From contig JALXDL010000110.1 of assembly GCA_026990385.1 (NCBI GenBank), positions 37,663-101,662 of the forward strand: 64,000 nt of DNA, written 5' to 3'. Positions 43,760-52,620 of this stretch are shown here, one piece after another. The stretch comes from DRKI01 sp011051875 (lineage in GTDB: Bacteria; Desulfobacterota; Desulfobulbia; Desulfobulbales; Desulfobulbaceae). The translations under genes and the position numbers were made by a program. Position 1 is the first letter of the stretch. Each line of letters opens with the position of its first letter. The notes beneath the pieces are model-generated. The model was given only the letters and a program-made list of their open reading frames with translations. It ran no database searches and had not been told where the DNA came from.

Positions 43760-44533
43760 TCAGGCGCGGTCGCTGCGCCGAGGGTTGCGGTTGATGGCAG
43801 CGGCCATGCAGGCGGCGCCGAATCCGTTGTCGATGTTGACCACGGCCAGGCCGGCGGCGCAGGAGTTGAGCATGCCGAGCAGGGCGCTGTAGCCGCCGGC
43901 GCCGGTGCCGTAGCCGACACTGGTGGGCACGCCGATTACCGGTGCCGGGGTCATGCCGGCGACAACGGACGGCAGGGCCCCCTCCATACCGGCGACCACG
44001 ATGATGGCACTGGCCTGCCGCAGGAGTTTGCCGTGGCCCAGGATGCGGTGCAGGCCGGCCACCCCGGCATCGTAGATCGTCTCCACGCTGTGTCCGAACC
44101 TGGTCAGGCTGATCCTGGCCTCTTCTGCAACCGGAATATCCGAGGTGCCTGCGGTGACGATGATCACCGTGCCGCGACCGGGATCCCGGGGCACGTGTTT
44201 CTCGTTGCCGGTGAGCATGCGGGCGGTCCGATGATAGGTGAGCCCTTGCAGGCGGCCGCAGACGGCCTCGGCCTTGTCGGCCGAGATGCGGGTGGCCAGG
44301 AGGACGGATTCCCGGTGGAGCAGGGCATCCAGGATCTCCACGAGCTGGTCGGCGGTCTTGTTCTCCCCGTAGACCGCCTCGGGCAGACCGGTACGCAGTT
44401 CCCGGTGGTGGTCGAGACGGGCGCAGCCCAGGAGTTCCTCGTCCAGGTGGCGGAGGCGTTCCATGGCAGTGTCGATGTCCAGATCACCTTTCCGGAGCTG
44501 ATCCAGCAGGTTACGCAGGTTTTTCTCGTTCAT
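43760..44533 (-). CDS. larB: Nickel-pincer cofactor biosynthesis protein LarB
   Basis: 257 residues. The C-terminal PurE-like domain is clear: IIVTAGTSDIPVAEEA, YDAGVAGLHRIL, IVVAGMEGALPSVVAG, PTSVGYGTGAGGYSALLGMLNSCA. LarB carboxylates and hydrolyses nicotinic acid adenine dinucleotide, the first step to the nickel-pincer nucleotide of lactate racemase and related LarA enzymes. larC, larE and larA are not in the window. Second nickel-linked locus after cooT. Confidence 0.94.
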   Translation of the reverse strand: MNEKNLRNLLDQLRKGDLDIDTAMERLRHLDEELLGCARLDHHRELRTGLPEAVYGENKTADQLVEILDALLHRESVLLATRISADKAEAVCGRLQGLTYHRTARMLTGNEKHVPRDPGRGTVIIVTAGTSDIPVAEEARISLTRFGHSVETIYDAGVAGLHRILGHGKLLRQASAIIVVAGMEGALPSVVAGMTPAPVIGVPTSVGYGTGAGGYSALLGMLNSCAAGLAVVNIDNGFGAACMAAAINRNPRRSDRA

Positions 44534-44688
44534 TTCATGGTGATGGTTACGGTTCGCCCCACTCTACCATGGCGGACCGGGCCGGTAAACCATTTACGGC
44601 AGGGAAGACTTCTGGTACAGTGATCTGGTTGCGGTGGGCGGCGTCACGCTGTCTATCTGTCTCACCTCTACTGTTCAGGACCACCAAC

Positions 44689-45708
44689 ATGACCGATTCC
44701 AACCTGCCTGCCTATATCCAGGCCCTGCTCCGGCCGGAGGCCTATGATCATCCGGTGGACGAGGTCCGCCTGGTCCAGACCCATATTTCCTTTGTTCTGC
44801 TGGCCGGTGACTATGTCTACAAGTTCAAGAAACCGGTGAACTTCGGTTTTCTCGATTTCTCCACCCTGGCCAGGCGGCATCACTGCTGCGAGCAGGAGGT
44901 GCGTCTCAACCGCAGGCTCTGTCCGGACATCTACCTCGGCGTGATCGAGGTCCGGCGCCGGGGCGAGGTCATCGGGCTGGACGGCACCGGCGAGATCATC
45001 GAGTACGGGGTCAGGATGGTGCGGATGCCCGAGGACCGGATGATGGTCCGGGTCATCGAGGCGGGAGAGCTCCGCCGGGAAGAGATCGACGCCATCGTCG
45101 ATGTGCTCGTCCCGTTTTACCGCCAGGCCGCGCACGGCAAGGAAATCGACGCCTTCGGCACCGCCTCGGCGGTGGCGGTCAATGTCCTGGAGAATTTCGA
45201 TCAGACCGAATCCTTCATCAGCGACTCCGGACCGCTCTCGAGAGAGCAGTTTGACCGGATCTCCTCCTATGCCCGCCGTGTCCTTGCCCGTGAGGACCTG
45301 TTCGAAGAGCGTATCCGGGCCGGTCGCATCCGTGACTGCCACGGTGATCTCTACTCGGCCAACATCTGCCTGGCAGACAAGGTCTACATCTATGACTGCA
45401 TCGAGTTCAACGACCGGTTCCGCTACTGCGACGTGGCCAGCGACGTGGCCTTCCTGGCCATGGACCTGGATTACCACGACCTGCCCGGTCTCAGCGCCCA
45501 CTTCATCGACCGGTTCGGCGAGCAGGCCGGCGACAGGACCCTCGGCACCATGCTCGACTTCTACAAGTGCTATCGCGCCTACGTGCGCGGGAAGATAGGG
45601 CTGTTCACGGCAGCCGACCCGGCTGTGGATGAACCGGTGCGGCAGGCCAGCCTGGATGCGGCGGCCCGTTATTTCCGACTTGCCGACAGCTATGCCCGCC
45701 GCGATTGA
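44689..45708 (+). CDS. Aminoglycoside phosphotransferase-like kinase (COG2187)
   Basis: 339 residues from ATG 44689. APH-like fold: nucleotide-binding FVLLAGDYVYKFKKPVNFGFLDF, catalytic RDCHGDLYSANICL (HGD about 220) and YDCIEFNDRFRYCDVASDVAFLAMDLD. In many bacteria this domain is fused to the P-loop kinase encoded next door (COG0645). Here they are two genes overlapping by 17 nt. Substrate unknown; not an antibiotic-resistance enzyme in this setting. Confidence 0.87.
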   Translation: MTDSNLPAYIQALLRPEAYDHPVDEVRLVQTHISFVLLAGDYVYKFKKPVNFGFLDFSTLARRHHCCEQEVRLNRRLCPDIYLGVIEVRRRGEVIGLDGTGEIIEYGVRMVRMPEDRMMVRVIEAGELRREEIDAIVDVLVPFYRQAAHGKEIDAFGTASAVAVNVLENFDQTESFISDSGPLSREQFDRISSYARRVLAREDLFEERIRAGRIRDCHGDLYSANICLADKVYIYDCIEFNDRFRYCDVASDVAFLAMDLDYHDLPGLSAHFIDRFGEQAGDRTLGTMLDFYKCYRAYVRGKIGLFTAADPAVDEPVRQASLDAAARYFRLADSYARRD

Positions 45709-46291
45709 GCACAGAGAGCGCAGGCGGCCGCAACTCTTTGTCTTCTTCGGCATGATTGCTTCGGGCAAGTCGACCCTGGCCCGGGCCTTTGCCGGACGGC
45801 GCGGATTTCCCTGCCATAATACCGACCTGGTCCGCAAGGAGCTGGCCGGCGTCAGTGCCACCACCCGCTGTGTCGAAGGGGTGGGCGAGGGGATCTACAG
45901 CCCCGCCTTCAGCGCCAGGACCTACCAGGCCCTGCTTGACCGGGCGGAGAGAGACCTGGCGAACGGGATGGAAGGGGTGGTGCTCGATGGTTCCTATGGC
46001 CGGCGGACCGACCGGGCCCGGGTGCTGGAGCTGGCCGCCCGCCTGGGCGTGGCCGTAGTCTTTGTCCTCTGCACCTGCTCCGACAGGGAGGTGCGCCGCC
46101 GGCTGGAGCTGCGGGCCCGCGATCCCCGGGCTGTCTCCGACGGCCGCTGGGAGATCTACCTGGCCCAGAAGGAGCATTTCGAGCCCCCTGATGAACTTCC
46201 TCCGGAACAGCTTGTCCGGATAGACACCGAGGCGCCGCCCGGGGTACTGCTCGCGCGGCTTGAAGACGAACTGTCAAACAGAGGCCTGTAG
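45692..46291 (+). CDS. P-loop kinase, zeta-toxin-like AAA family (COG0645)
   Basis: 199 residues from ATG 45692. Walker A FGMIASGKST (about 19-28), an Asp/Arg substrate site near NTDLVRKEL, and LDGSYGRRTDR (about 103). It fits the C-terminal half of fused COG2187-COG0645 kinases. The start overlaps the preceding APH-like gene by 17 nt, indicating translational coupling and probably a two-subunit version of the fused enzyme. Confidence 0.86.
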   Translation: MPAAIEHRERRRPQLFVFFGMIASGKSTLARAFAGRRGFPCHNTDLVRKELAGVSATTRCVEGVGEGIYSPAFSARTYQALLDRAERDLANGMEGVVLDGSYGRRTDRARVLELAARLGVAVVFVLCTCSDREVRRRLELRARDPRAVSDGRWEIYLAQKEHFEPPDELPPEQLVRIDTEAPPGVLLARLEDELSNRGL

Positions 46292-46357
46292 GGCGGACGG
46301 CAGGCCCTGTCCGCAGGCAGGAGCCGCCTGTACCGGCCCACCGGCACAAGGACCCCC

Positions 46358-46798
46358 ATGTACACGAGAATCTATTTCCTTCGCTATCCCAAGGAGACCT
46401 CGGGTGATCCCGTGATCTATCACCTGGTCAGGCAGTATGACGTGGAGTTCAATATCCTCAAGGCGGATATCCGGCCGCAGCGGGACGGGATCATGATCCT
46501 CGAGCTGAAGGGGAACAGGGAGAATGTACGGCAGGCCCTGGGCTATCTCAAGGGACTGGGGGTCAAGGTGGAGCGGCTGGCCACCAGGGTACGCCGTGAC
46601 GAGAGCAGGTGTTTCCAGTGCGGCGCCTGCACCGGCATTTGTCCCGTCGGTGCCCTCCATATACGGCGGCCGGAGATGGAGGTCCTGTTTGATCCCGAGA
46701 AATGCACCGGTTGCGGCCTCTGTGTCACCGGCTGCCCCGTGCGGGCGATGGAGGTCTCCATCGACAGGCTGCTGGAGGAAGAGGCGGCAGCGGCATAG
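46358..46798 (+). CDS. NIL domain-containing 4Fe-4S ferredoxin
   Basis: 146 residues. NIL domain (about 1-75) then two [4Fe-4S] motifs: CFQCGACTGICP (about 85-96) and CTGCGLCVTGCP (about 114-125). NIL-ferredoxins are common in sulfate reducers and methanogens and linked to sulfur or methionine metabolism, including homocysteine synthesis. No partner of that pathway is adjacent. Confidence 0.93.
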   Translation: MYTRIYFLRYPKETSGDPVIYHLVRQYDVEFNILKADIRPQRDGIMILELKGNRENVRQALGYLKGLGVKVERLATRVRRDESRCFQCGACTGICPVGALHIRRPEMEVLFDPEKCTGCGLCVTGCPVRAMEVSIDRLLEEEAAAA

Positions 46799-46839
46799 AA
46801 TGCAGTGCAGGGCCGGAATCCGCGGGCCGCGCCTTCCCC

Positions 46840-47712
46840 TTACTGCTTTTCCCGGACAGTATCGCCGCCGGTGCCGGCTGCGGGCAAGGATTTGTGATCG
46901 CCGGCTTCTTTCTTGTCCGATCCCCAGAACTTCCAGTCCGGCATGGAGAGATCCGGCAGCCATTTCCGCAGACCCCAGACCGGCGGCCTGCCCTCTTCCA
47001 GGCGTTTGAGCAGGGCCCTGGCCTTGGGCGCGATGCTGGAGTCCGGGTACATGGACAGGAGATACTTGAGGCGATGGATGGCCTGGCTGTACTCCTTGGT
47101 CCGGACGTAGAAAACAGCGACAAAGTACTCGTGGTTGACCAGGAATTCACGGGCGGCCGCGATCCGCGCCCTGGCCTCCCGGGAATAGGGTGAGTCGGGG
47201 TAGGCCCGGAGCAGGCGGGAAAAGGACCTGATGGCGTCCTGGGCGCCGGTGATGTCACGATCGATCCGGTCGGTGCGCATGAAGTCGCACATGCCGATCT
47301 GGAACATGACATAGGGAATCGCCTCGTTGGTGGGATGCCGCTCCTCGAACTCCTGGTAGAGCATCTTGGCTTCCAGGTATTCCTTGCGATAATAATGACA
47401 GTCTGCCGCCTTCAGTTCGGCAAGCATGGCCTGGGAGCTGAAGGGAAAACGGTCGAGTATCTCGTTGAATGCCTGCAGGGCCTCGTAGTAATCCCCCACG
47501 TTGAAGGCATCCATGCCCTTGACGGCCAGGGCCTGGGCCGAGTCTTCGGCGGTTTCGGTCTCTCCGCTGCCAAAGGTGAACTTGTCGAACATGCCCTGCA
47601 TGGTGGAGCATCCCGAAAGCGGTAGAAGCAGGGCGAGCAGAAACAGGGAGATGAGGGTGCGGCGGGTGGTCTGCCTGCGGATAATTGCCATGGATCGGGC
47701 TCTCGTGATCAT
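46840..47712 (-). CDS. bamD: Outer membrane protein assembly factor BamD (lipoprotein)
   Basis: 290 residues. Lipoprotein signal LISLFLLALLLPLSGC (lipobox LSGC, Cys about 35). TPR repeats follow: AFNVGDYYEALQAFNEILDRFPFS, AKMLYQEFEERHPT, AIRSFSRLLRAYPDSPYSREA and AIHRLKYLLSMYPDSSIAPKA. It helps BamA insert barrels into the outer membrane. ATG 47712 overlaps the trxB stop (ATGA); ATG 47691 is an alternative. Last gene of trxA-trxB-bamD. Confidence 0.94.
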   Translation of the reverse strand: MITRARSMAIIRRQTTRRTLISLFLLALLLPLSGCSTMQGMFDKFTFGSGETETAEDSAQALAVKGMDAFNVGDYYEALQAFNEILDRFPFSSQAMLAELKAADCHYYRKEYLEAKMLYQEFEERHPTNEAIPYVMFQIGMCDFMRTDRIDRDITGAQDAIRSFSRLLRAYPDSPYSREARARIAAAREFLVNHEYFVAVFYVRTKEYSQAIHRLKYLLSMYPDSSIAPKARALLKRLEEGRPPVWGLRKWLPDLSMPDWKFWGSDKKEAGDHKSLPAAGTGGDTVREKQ

Positions 47713-48641
47713 GCCTGGCTGCCCAGGTATTGTTCTGCCGACAGCTCGGCGGTGGCCCCTTCGCCAGCGGCATTGATGATCTGGCGAAAGTTCTTGCTGC
47801 GGATGTCACCGGCGGCGAAAACACCGTCCAGGTTGGTCCGCATCTCGGTGTCGGTGATGATGAAGCCGGCCTCGTCGGTCCGGAGCTGGTCCAGCGGCAG
47901 GACTTCGTTGTTGGGGACCACGCCGATAAAGATGAAGATGCCGGTCACGGCCAGGGTCGACTCGGAACCGTCATTGTGGCTGATCCGCACCCCTTCGACG
48001 CCACTGTCGCCGCCCATGATCTCTTTGACCCGGGCGTTCCACACGAAGTGGATCCTGTCGTTGGCAAGGGCCTTCTCCTGCAGGATCCTGGTTGCCCGCA
48101 GCTGATCCCGGCGGTGGATGACCGTGACCTTGCTGGCGAACTTGGTCAGGTGCAGGGCCTCCTGGATCGCGGTGTTGCCGCCGCCGACCACGGCGATCTC
48201 CTGGTCCCGGTAAAAGGGCCCGTCGCAGGTGGCACAGTAGGAAACACCCCGGCCCGCCAGTTCCTCCTCGCCGGGTACCCCCAGCCTGCTCGGCCTGGCG
48301 CCGGTGCAGAGGATCACGGTCCGGGCGGTGAGGGTAGGGCCGTCCTCGAGCCGCACCTTTTTGACCGGTTCTTTCAGATCCAGGGAGGCAACATTGGCGA
48401 ATCGTTTCTCCAGCCCGAACCGGTCCGCGTGGGCGGTCATCTTGTCCATGAGCTCGAAACCGGATATTCCGTCCACGAAACCGGGATAGTTGTCCACCCA
48501 GTCCGTGACCAGGACCTGGCCGCCGGTGGCGCCCTTTTCGATCAGCAGGGCCTTGAGACGGCCCCTGGCCGCGTACAGTCCCGCCGTCAGCCCGGCCGGA
48601 CCGCCGCCGACGATGATCAGTTGGTACTCAGCCTGCTGCAT
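47709..48641 (-). CDS. trxB: Thioredoxin-disulfide reductase
   Basis: 310 residues. FAD-binding GGGPAGLTAGLYAARG, the redox pair CATC (about 135-138), NADPH-binding VVGGGNTAIQEAL with HRRDQLRA, and the C-terminal FAD block VFAAGDIRSKNFRQ. It reduces thioredoxin with NADPH. Its partner trxA lies 99 nt upstream on the same strand. Confidence 0.97.
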   Translation of the reverse strand: MQQAEYQLIIVGGGPAGLTAGLYAARGRLKALLIEKGATGGQVLVTDWVDNYPGFVDGISGFELMDKMTAHADRFGLEKRFANVASLDLKEPVKKVRLEDGPTLTARTVILCTGARPSRLGVPGEEELAGRGVSYCATCDGPFYRDQEIAVVGGGNTAIQEALHLTKFASKVTVIHRRDQLRATRILQEKALANDRIHFVWNARVKEIMGGDSGVEGVRISHNDGSESTLAVTGIFIFIGVVPNNEVLPLDQLRTDEAGFIITDTEMRTNLDGVFAAGDIRSKNFRQIINAAGEGATAELSAEQYLGSQA

Positions 48642-48740
48642 TGCGGATGCTCACGGGTTGGTGGAATGATGGCAGGGAAATGAACGGAGTCTGCGGGAAC
48701 CGGGCAGGGAACACGGTGACAGGTGCGCCCGGCGTGCTCC

Positions 48741-49070
48741 CTAGAGCGCCTTGTTGATCAGGTCCTGCAGCTGGGCCTTGCCCACGGCGCCGGTGATCTG
48801 GTCGACGACCTCGCCGCCTTTGAACAGGATGAGAGTGGGGATGGCCCGGATGCCGAACTTGCCGGGTGTGGCAGGGTTGTCGTCCACGTTCATCTTGGCG
48901 ATCTGCACCCGGCCGTCAAACTCTTCCGCCAGCTCATCGATAACCGGCCCGATGGCCTTGCACGGCCCGCACCAGGGGGCCCAGAAGTCCACCAGGCAGG
49001 GAAGCTCGTTGCCCACGACCTTGGTGTCGAATTCGCTGTCAGAGACGTGCATCACTTTTTCGCTTGCCAT
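48741..49070 (-). CDS. trxA: Thioredoxin
   Basis: 109 residues from ATG 49070 (AAGGAG 8 nt upstream). Active site WAPWCGPCKAIGP (C about 32 and 35), cis-Pro in IPTLILFKGG. A perfect-spacing promoter lies 93-121 bases upstream. It reduces disulfides; with trxB next door it forms a complete system. The longer open frame to 49379 crosses the promoter and is not used. Confidence 0.97.
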   Translation of the reverse strand: MASEKVMHVSDSEFDTKVVGNELPCLVDFWAPWCGPCKAIGPVIDELAEEFDGRVQIAKMNVDDNPATPGKFGIRAIPTLILFKGGEVVDQITGAVGKAQLQDLINKAL

Positions 49071-49162
49071 TACCGTAGCTCCTTTTTGTTCCCCTGTCGG
49101 GAAAACTCTTGAAAAAATCCTGTATATCAAACACTTATAAAAAACTCGGACAATTACAGGCC

Positions 49163-49191
49163 ATTTTACCTTGCCCGGGGGGTAGTGACAA
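49163..49191 (-). promoter_or_regulatory. Sigma-70 promoter of trxA-trxB-bamD
   Basis: Minus strand: -35 TTGTCA (49191-49186), exactly 17-base spacer, -10 TAAAAT (49168-49163). 93 bases upstream of the trxA ATG. Confidence 0.75.
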
Positions 49192-49462
49192 GAAAAAATT
49201 ACCATCTTTACCCGGCTGTCAAGGTGCAACTTTGTGTTTTTCGGCTTGAGCGAACCGGCTATCCGCATTCCTCCGCAGGCGGTCACAGGGCACCCCGTCT
49301 GCACACGTTCGAACCTCCCGGTTATACGCGGGGTGTATACTCGTGAAGTTCGATCACGCACAGCCTCGGCACCCTGCAACCGCTTGCAAGTCCTGTGCTG
49401 ATTCCGTGTGACCGGATATCCCGTGACCGGTTGCTCTGCTCCGGTGGCGACAGTATAGCATG

Positions 49463-49509
49463 CAGGATCGGATCATTATACCGGATCATTATACATCATA
49501 CAGGATCGG
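49463..49509 (+). repeat. Tandem 13-base direct repeat with flanking 9-base repeats
   Basis: CGGATCATTATAC occurs twice back to back (49469-49481, 49482-49494). CAGGATCGG occurs on both sides (49463-49471, 49501-49509). 75-120 bases upstream of the hemL -35. Operator-like. Confidence 0.8.
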
Positions 49510-49583
49510 CAAGACATGCAGCGCCATCGCCCGAACACGATCTTGATGGGATTGAGATCCGAAGTGAGCGTTTCTTTTTCGTT

Positions 49584-49613
49584 TTGACAGACGAAAAGCA
49601 GCCATGCTATATT
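49584..49613 (+). promoter_or_regulatory. Sigma-70 promoter of hemL
   Basis: -35 TTGACA (49584-49589), 18-base spacer, -10 TATATT (49608-49613). The transcript starts about 75 bases before the hemL ATG. Confidence 0.78.
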
Positions 49614-49696
49614 GCCGCGGCAATGGAGGCCGGGGTGATCGGCCCCATGGTCCGCTGTCAGTCTCTGCCAACCCTCTCTCCCTGCAAGGTGATTCC

Positions 49697-50989
49697 ATGA
49701 AGACCGATCGTTCCGCATCCCTTTTTTCCCAGGCCCGGGCCGTGATTCCCGGTGGTGTCAACTCGCCGGTTCGCGCCTGCCGCTCCGTGGGCTGTGATCC
49801 GCTGTTTGTCCGCAAGGCCGGTGGCTGCATGGTGACGGACGTCGATGGCAACGAGTTCATCGATTTTGTCTGTTCCTGGGGGCCGATGATCCTGGGGCAC
49901 GCCCATCCCGAGGTGATCGACGCCATCTGCGCCACCGCCGCCGACGGCACGAGTTTCGGAGCGCCCACCCCGCTGGAGGTCGAACTGGCGGACCTGGTCT
50001 GCGACTCCGTGCCTTCCCTGGAAAAGGTTCGCTTTGTCAATTCCGGCACCGAGGCGACCATGAGTGCCATCCGCCTGGCCCGCGGCTATACGGGCCGCAA
50101 CGTGGTGGTCAAGTTCGATGGCTGCTATCACGGCCATGCCGACTCCTTCCTGGTCAAGGCCGGCTCCGGCATCATCACCCTCGGCATCCCGGGAAGCCCC
50201 GGTGTGCCGGAGGACATCGTCAGGAACACGCTTTCCATACCCTATAACGATATCGAGGTGCTGGAGAAGACCCTGCGCGACGAAAGCCTCGACATCGCCT
50301 GCGTGATCATCGAGCCGGTGGCCGGCAACATGGGCGTGGTGGTGCCGGAGATGGAATTTCTGCGCCGCCTGCGGGAGCTGACCCGGGAGCTTGGCATCGT
50401 GCTCATCTTTGACGAGGTGATCACTGGTTTCCGCCTGGCCCTGGGCGGGGCCCAGGAACGGTTCGGCATCATGCCTGACCTGACCTGCCTGGGCAAGATC
50501 ATCGGTGGCGGCCTGCCCGTGGGTGCCTACGGCGGCAGGGCCGATCTCATGGACCAGGTGGCCCCGGACGGCCCAGTCTACCAGGCCGGAACCCTGTCCG
50601 GCAACCCCCTTGCCATGGCCGCGGGCCTGGCCATGCTCAAGGTGGTGCGGCGGGAGGGCTTTTACGAGGCCCTGGAAGAGAAAAGTGAGTGGTTCGGTGC
50701 CGAGCTGGCCCGGCTGGGGGCCGGGGCGCCGGTGGCCGTCACCCTCAACCGGATCGGCTCCATGATGACCTGCTTTTTCACCAGGGATCCGGTGACCGAT
50801 TTCGAGTCCGCCATGCGTGCCGATACCGAGATGTACGGCCGTCATTTCCGGCACATGCTGGCCTCGGGGGTCTGGCTTGCGCCCTCGCAGTTCGAGGCGA
50901 TCTTCATATCTGCCGCACATGAGCGGAACCATTTGGAAAAAGCTCTCGAGGTGACTGAATCGTCATTCAAAAAATTGGGGGTTTGTTAA
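49697..50989 (+). CDS. hemL: Glutamate-1-semialdehyde 2,1-aminomutase
   Basis: 430 residues from ATG 49697 (AAGGTGA upstream). NSGTEATMSAIRLARGYTGR, GCYHGHADSFLVKAGSG, FDEVITGFR and CLGKIIGGGLP (PLP-binding Lys in GK) are diagnostic. It makes 5-aminolevulinate from glutamate semialdehyde in the C5 route to haem and sirohaem, fitting an organism with sirohaem DsrAB and haem sensors. F0 genes follow after 80 nt. Confidence 0.97.
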   Translation: MKTDRSASLFSQARAVIPGGVNSPVRACRSVGCDPLFVRKAGGCMVTDVDGNEFIDFVCSWGPMILGHAHPEVIDAICATAADGTSFGAPTPLEVELADLVCDSVPSLEKVRFVNSGTEATMSAIRLARGYTGRNVVVKFDGCYHGHADSFLVKAGSGIITLGIPGSPGVPEDIVRNTLSIPYNDIEVLEKTLRDESLDIACVIIEPVAGNMGVVVPEMEFLRRLRELTRELGIVLIFDEVITGFRLALGGAQERFGIMPDLTCLGKIIGGGLPVGAYGGRADLMDQVAPDGPVYQAGTLSGNPLAMAAGLAMLKVVRREGFYEALEEKSEWFGAELARLGAGAPVAVTLNRIGSMMTCFFTRDPVTDFESAMRADTEMYGRHFRHMLASGVWLAPSQFEAIFISAAHERNHLEKALEVTESSFKKLGVC

Positions 50990-51069
50990 AAAAATCATTG
51001 CGATTGCCGCATGTGCATGCTACCTGTAGTTTCACTTGCGTGACCTGCCGGGTCAGGGAGAGGTGACAG

Positions 51070-51297
51070 ATGTCTGAAGAAAGAAAAGAGATGTTCAGGC
51101 AGCTGGCCATATACAGTCATGTCGGAATGACCTTTGTCCTCTCCATCTTTCTCGGACTCGGCATCGGCTGGTATCTCGACTACAAGGTCTTCGACGGCAG
51201 GACCGCACCCTGGCTGACCTTCATTTTTCTGGGGGTGGGCGTCCTTGCCGCATTCAAGACCCTGTGGGATCTCTACAGGAAGATGATGGAAAAGTAG
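51070..51297 (+). CDS. atpZ: AtpZ/AtpI family protein
   Basis: 75 residues, two membrane helices with GLGIGWYLDYK between them, then a short tail. AtpZ sits at the head of many F0 operons and is linked to c-ring assembly or ion handling. Start after GAGAGGTGA. The next gene (AtpI-like) begins 26-29 nt on. Confidence 0.85.
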   Translation: MSEERKEMFRQLAIYSHVGMTFVLSIFLGLGIGWYLDYKVFDGRTAPWLTFIFLGVGVLAAFKTLWDLYRKMMEK

Positions 51298-51326
51298 GGG
51301 CTGCGGTCCCTGGCACAGGTGAGATG

Positions 51327-51743
51327 ATGAAACCCGAAGAGACGTTGCTCCGCATGGTCCAGCAGTTCAGCCTGCTGATGACCGCCGTCTTCACGGCCGG
51401 AAGCTGGTACCAGTACGACTGGTTCATGGCCCGCTCCGTGCTCATCGGTGGTGTTCTGGCCTTTGGCAGCTTTCTTCTTCTCATGCGCGATGCCCGGCAG
51501 ATCATCGACCGGGTCAGCCGGAGCGGCGATCATGTCAAGGCCGTGCAGAAAATGGAAAAGATCCGTTTCCTGGTCAAGTTCTATGCGAAACTGTGCGTTT
51601 TCGGGCTGATCCTGTACGCACTGTCAAAAAATATCGATCTCCATATGATCGGACTGGTTCTTGGTCTGTCCACGGTAATGCTCAGCGTGATCATCGTCGT
51701 CCTGAGCAGGGGCAGGAAAATATTTTCCGTACAAAGTTGTTAA
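51327..51743 (+). CDS. atpI: ATP synthase subunit I-like protein (AtpI)
   Basis: 138 residues from ATG 51327; AGGTGA lies 4 nt upstream, while ATG 51324 is too close to it. Four hydrophobic helices, with MARSVLIGGVLAFGSFLL and a basic RGRKIF tail. Position between atpZ and atpB is typical of AtpI, which helps c-ring assembly. Confidence 0.78.
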   Translation: MKPEETLLRMVQQFSLLMTAVFTAGSWYQYDWFMARSVLIGGVLAFGSFLLLMRDARQIIDRVSRSGDHVKAVQKMEKIRFLVKFYAKLCVFGLILYALSKNIDLHMIGLVLGLSTVMLSVIIVVLSRGRKIFSVQSC

Positions 51744-51756
51744 GGGAGCAGAGGTT

Positions 51757-52479
51757 ATGGAACATCCGATACTTTTCATCTCACTGATTCTTGAAAAACT
51801 GGGACTTCCGGTGCCCCATACACCGGTGGGGCATACCTTGCTCGAGAAACTGTGCGAGCCGTACATGACCTATACCTGGCTGGTCATGGCCTTCCTGATC
51901 ATCGTGCCCAAGCTGACCATGGGCAAGCTGGAGATCATTCCCGGCAGCGGCCAGAACTTCTGGGAGGTCGTCGTCAGCGGCCTGATGGATATCTTTGAGG
52001 AGAATCTCGGCAAGAAGGGGGCCCGGATGCTCTATCCCATGATGGCCACCTTTGCCCTCTACATCGTGATCGCCAACATGATCGGTCTGATCCCCGGCTT
52101 CATGTCGCCGACCTCCAACTGGAACATCACCCTGGCCATGACCATCATCGTCTGGGTGACCCATCATGCCCTCGGCCTGCGGTATCACGGGATCAAGTAC
52201 ATCAAGCACTTCCTCGGACCGGTGCCGGTGCTGGCTCCGTTCATGCTGCTGCTTGAGATCATCAGTAACCTTGCCCGGCTGCTTTCACTCTCCATGCGTC
52301 TTTTCGGAAATATCATCGCCAAGGAGATCCTGCTCGCGGTACTCTTCATGCTGGCCGGCGCCTACTTTGCTCCGCTGCCCATTCTCTGTCTCGGTGTCCT
52401 GGTATCCCTGGTCCAGGCAGCGGTCTTTGTCCTGCTTTCTGTCAGCTACTGTGCCCAGGCCATGGAGCCGGCGCACTGA
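51757..52479 (+). CDS. atpB: F0F1 ATP synthase subunit a
   Basis: 240 residues. The essential Arg in NLARLLSLSMRLFGNIIAKE (R about 178-186) and the FALYIVIANMIGLIPGF and LVSLVQAAVFVLLS blocks are present. It forms the proton half-channels beside the c-ring. atpE follows in a split arrangement; F1 genes and the b subunits are not in the window. Confidence 0.95.
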   Translation: MEHPILFISLILEKLGLPVPHTPVGHTLLEKLCEPYMTYTWLVMAFLIIVPKLTMGKLEIIPGSGQNFWEVVVSGLMDIFEENLGKKGARMLYPMMATFALYIVIANMIGLIPGFMSPTSNWNITLAMTIIVWVTHHALGLRYHGIKYIKHFLGPVPVLAPFMLLLEIISNLARLLSLSMRLFGNIIAKEILLAVLFMLAGAYFAPLPILCLGVLVSLVQAAVFVLLSVSYCAQAMEPAH

Positions 52480-52620
52480 TCCGGTATCCGGTCCCTGCCC
52501 CCTTGTCCCGGGCGTCGTCCGGCCCGGCAATGGGGGATAACCGATTGCGTTTGTTTTCAAGGTTTCCGTTCTACGGAGAAGAAGGCCAACATATATAATT
52601 TTTTCAGGAGGAACAGTCAA

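Larger units (their letters stand above)
49071..49696. other. Divergent control region between trxA and hemL
   Basis: About 625 bases. It holds a promoter for each gene (49163-49191 and 49584-49613), two tandem 13-base repeats (49469-49494), flanking copies of CAGGATCGG, and small inverted repeats TATAC/GTATA (49323-49339) and CGTGA/TCACG (49342-49358). No gene is supported. Confidence 0.7.

Noticed and set aside
49240..49380. tRNA-like TTCGA segments near trxA
   Set aside because: GTTCGAAC occurs, but neither strand gives a T-arm stem, anticodon arm or acceptor pairing.
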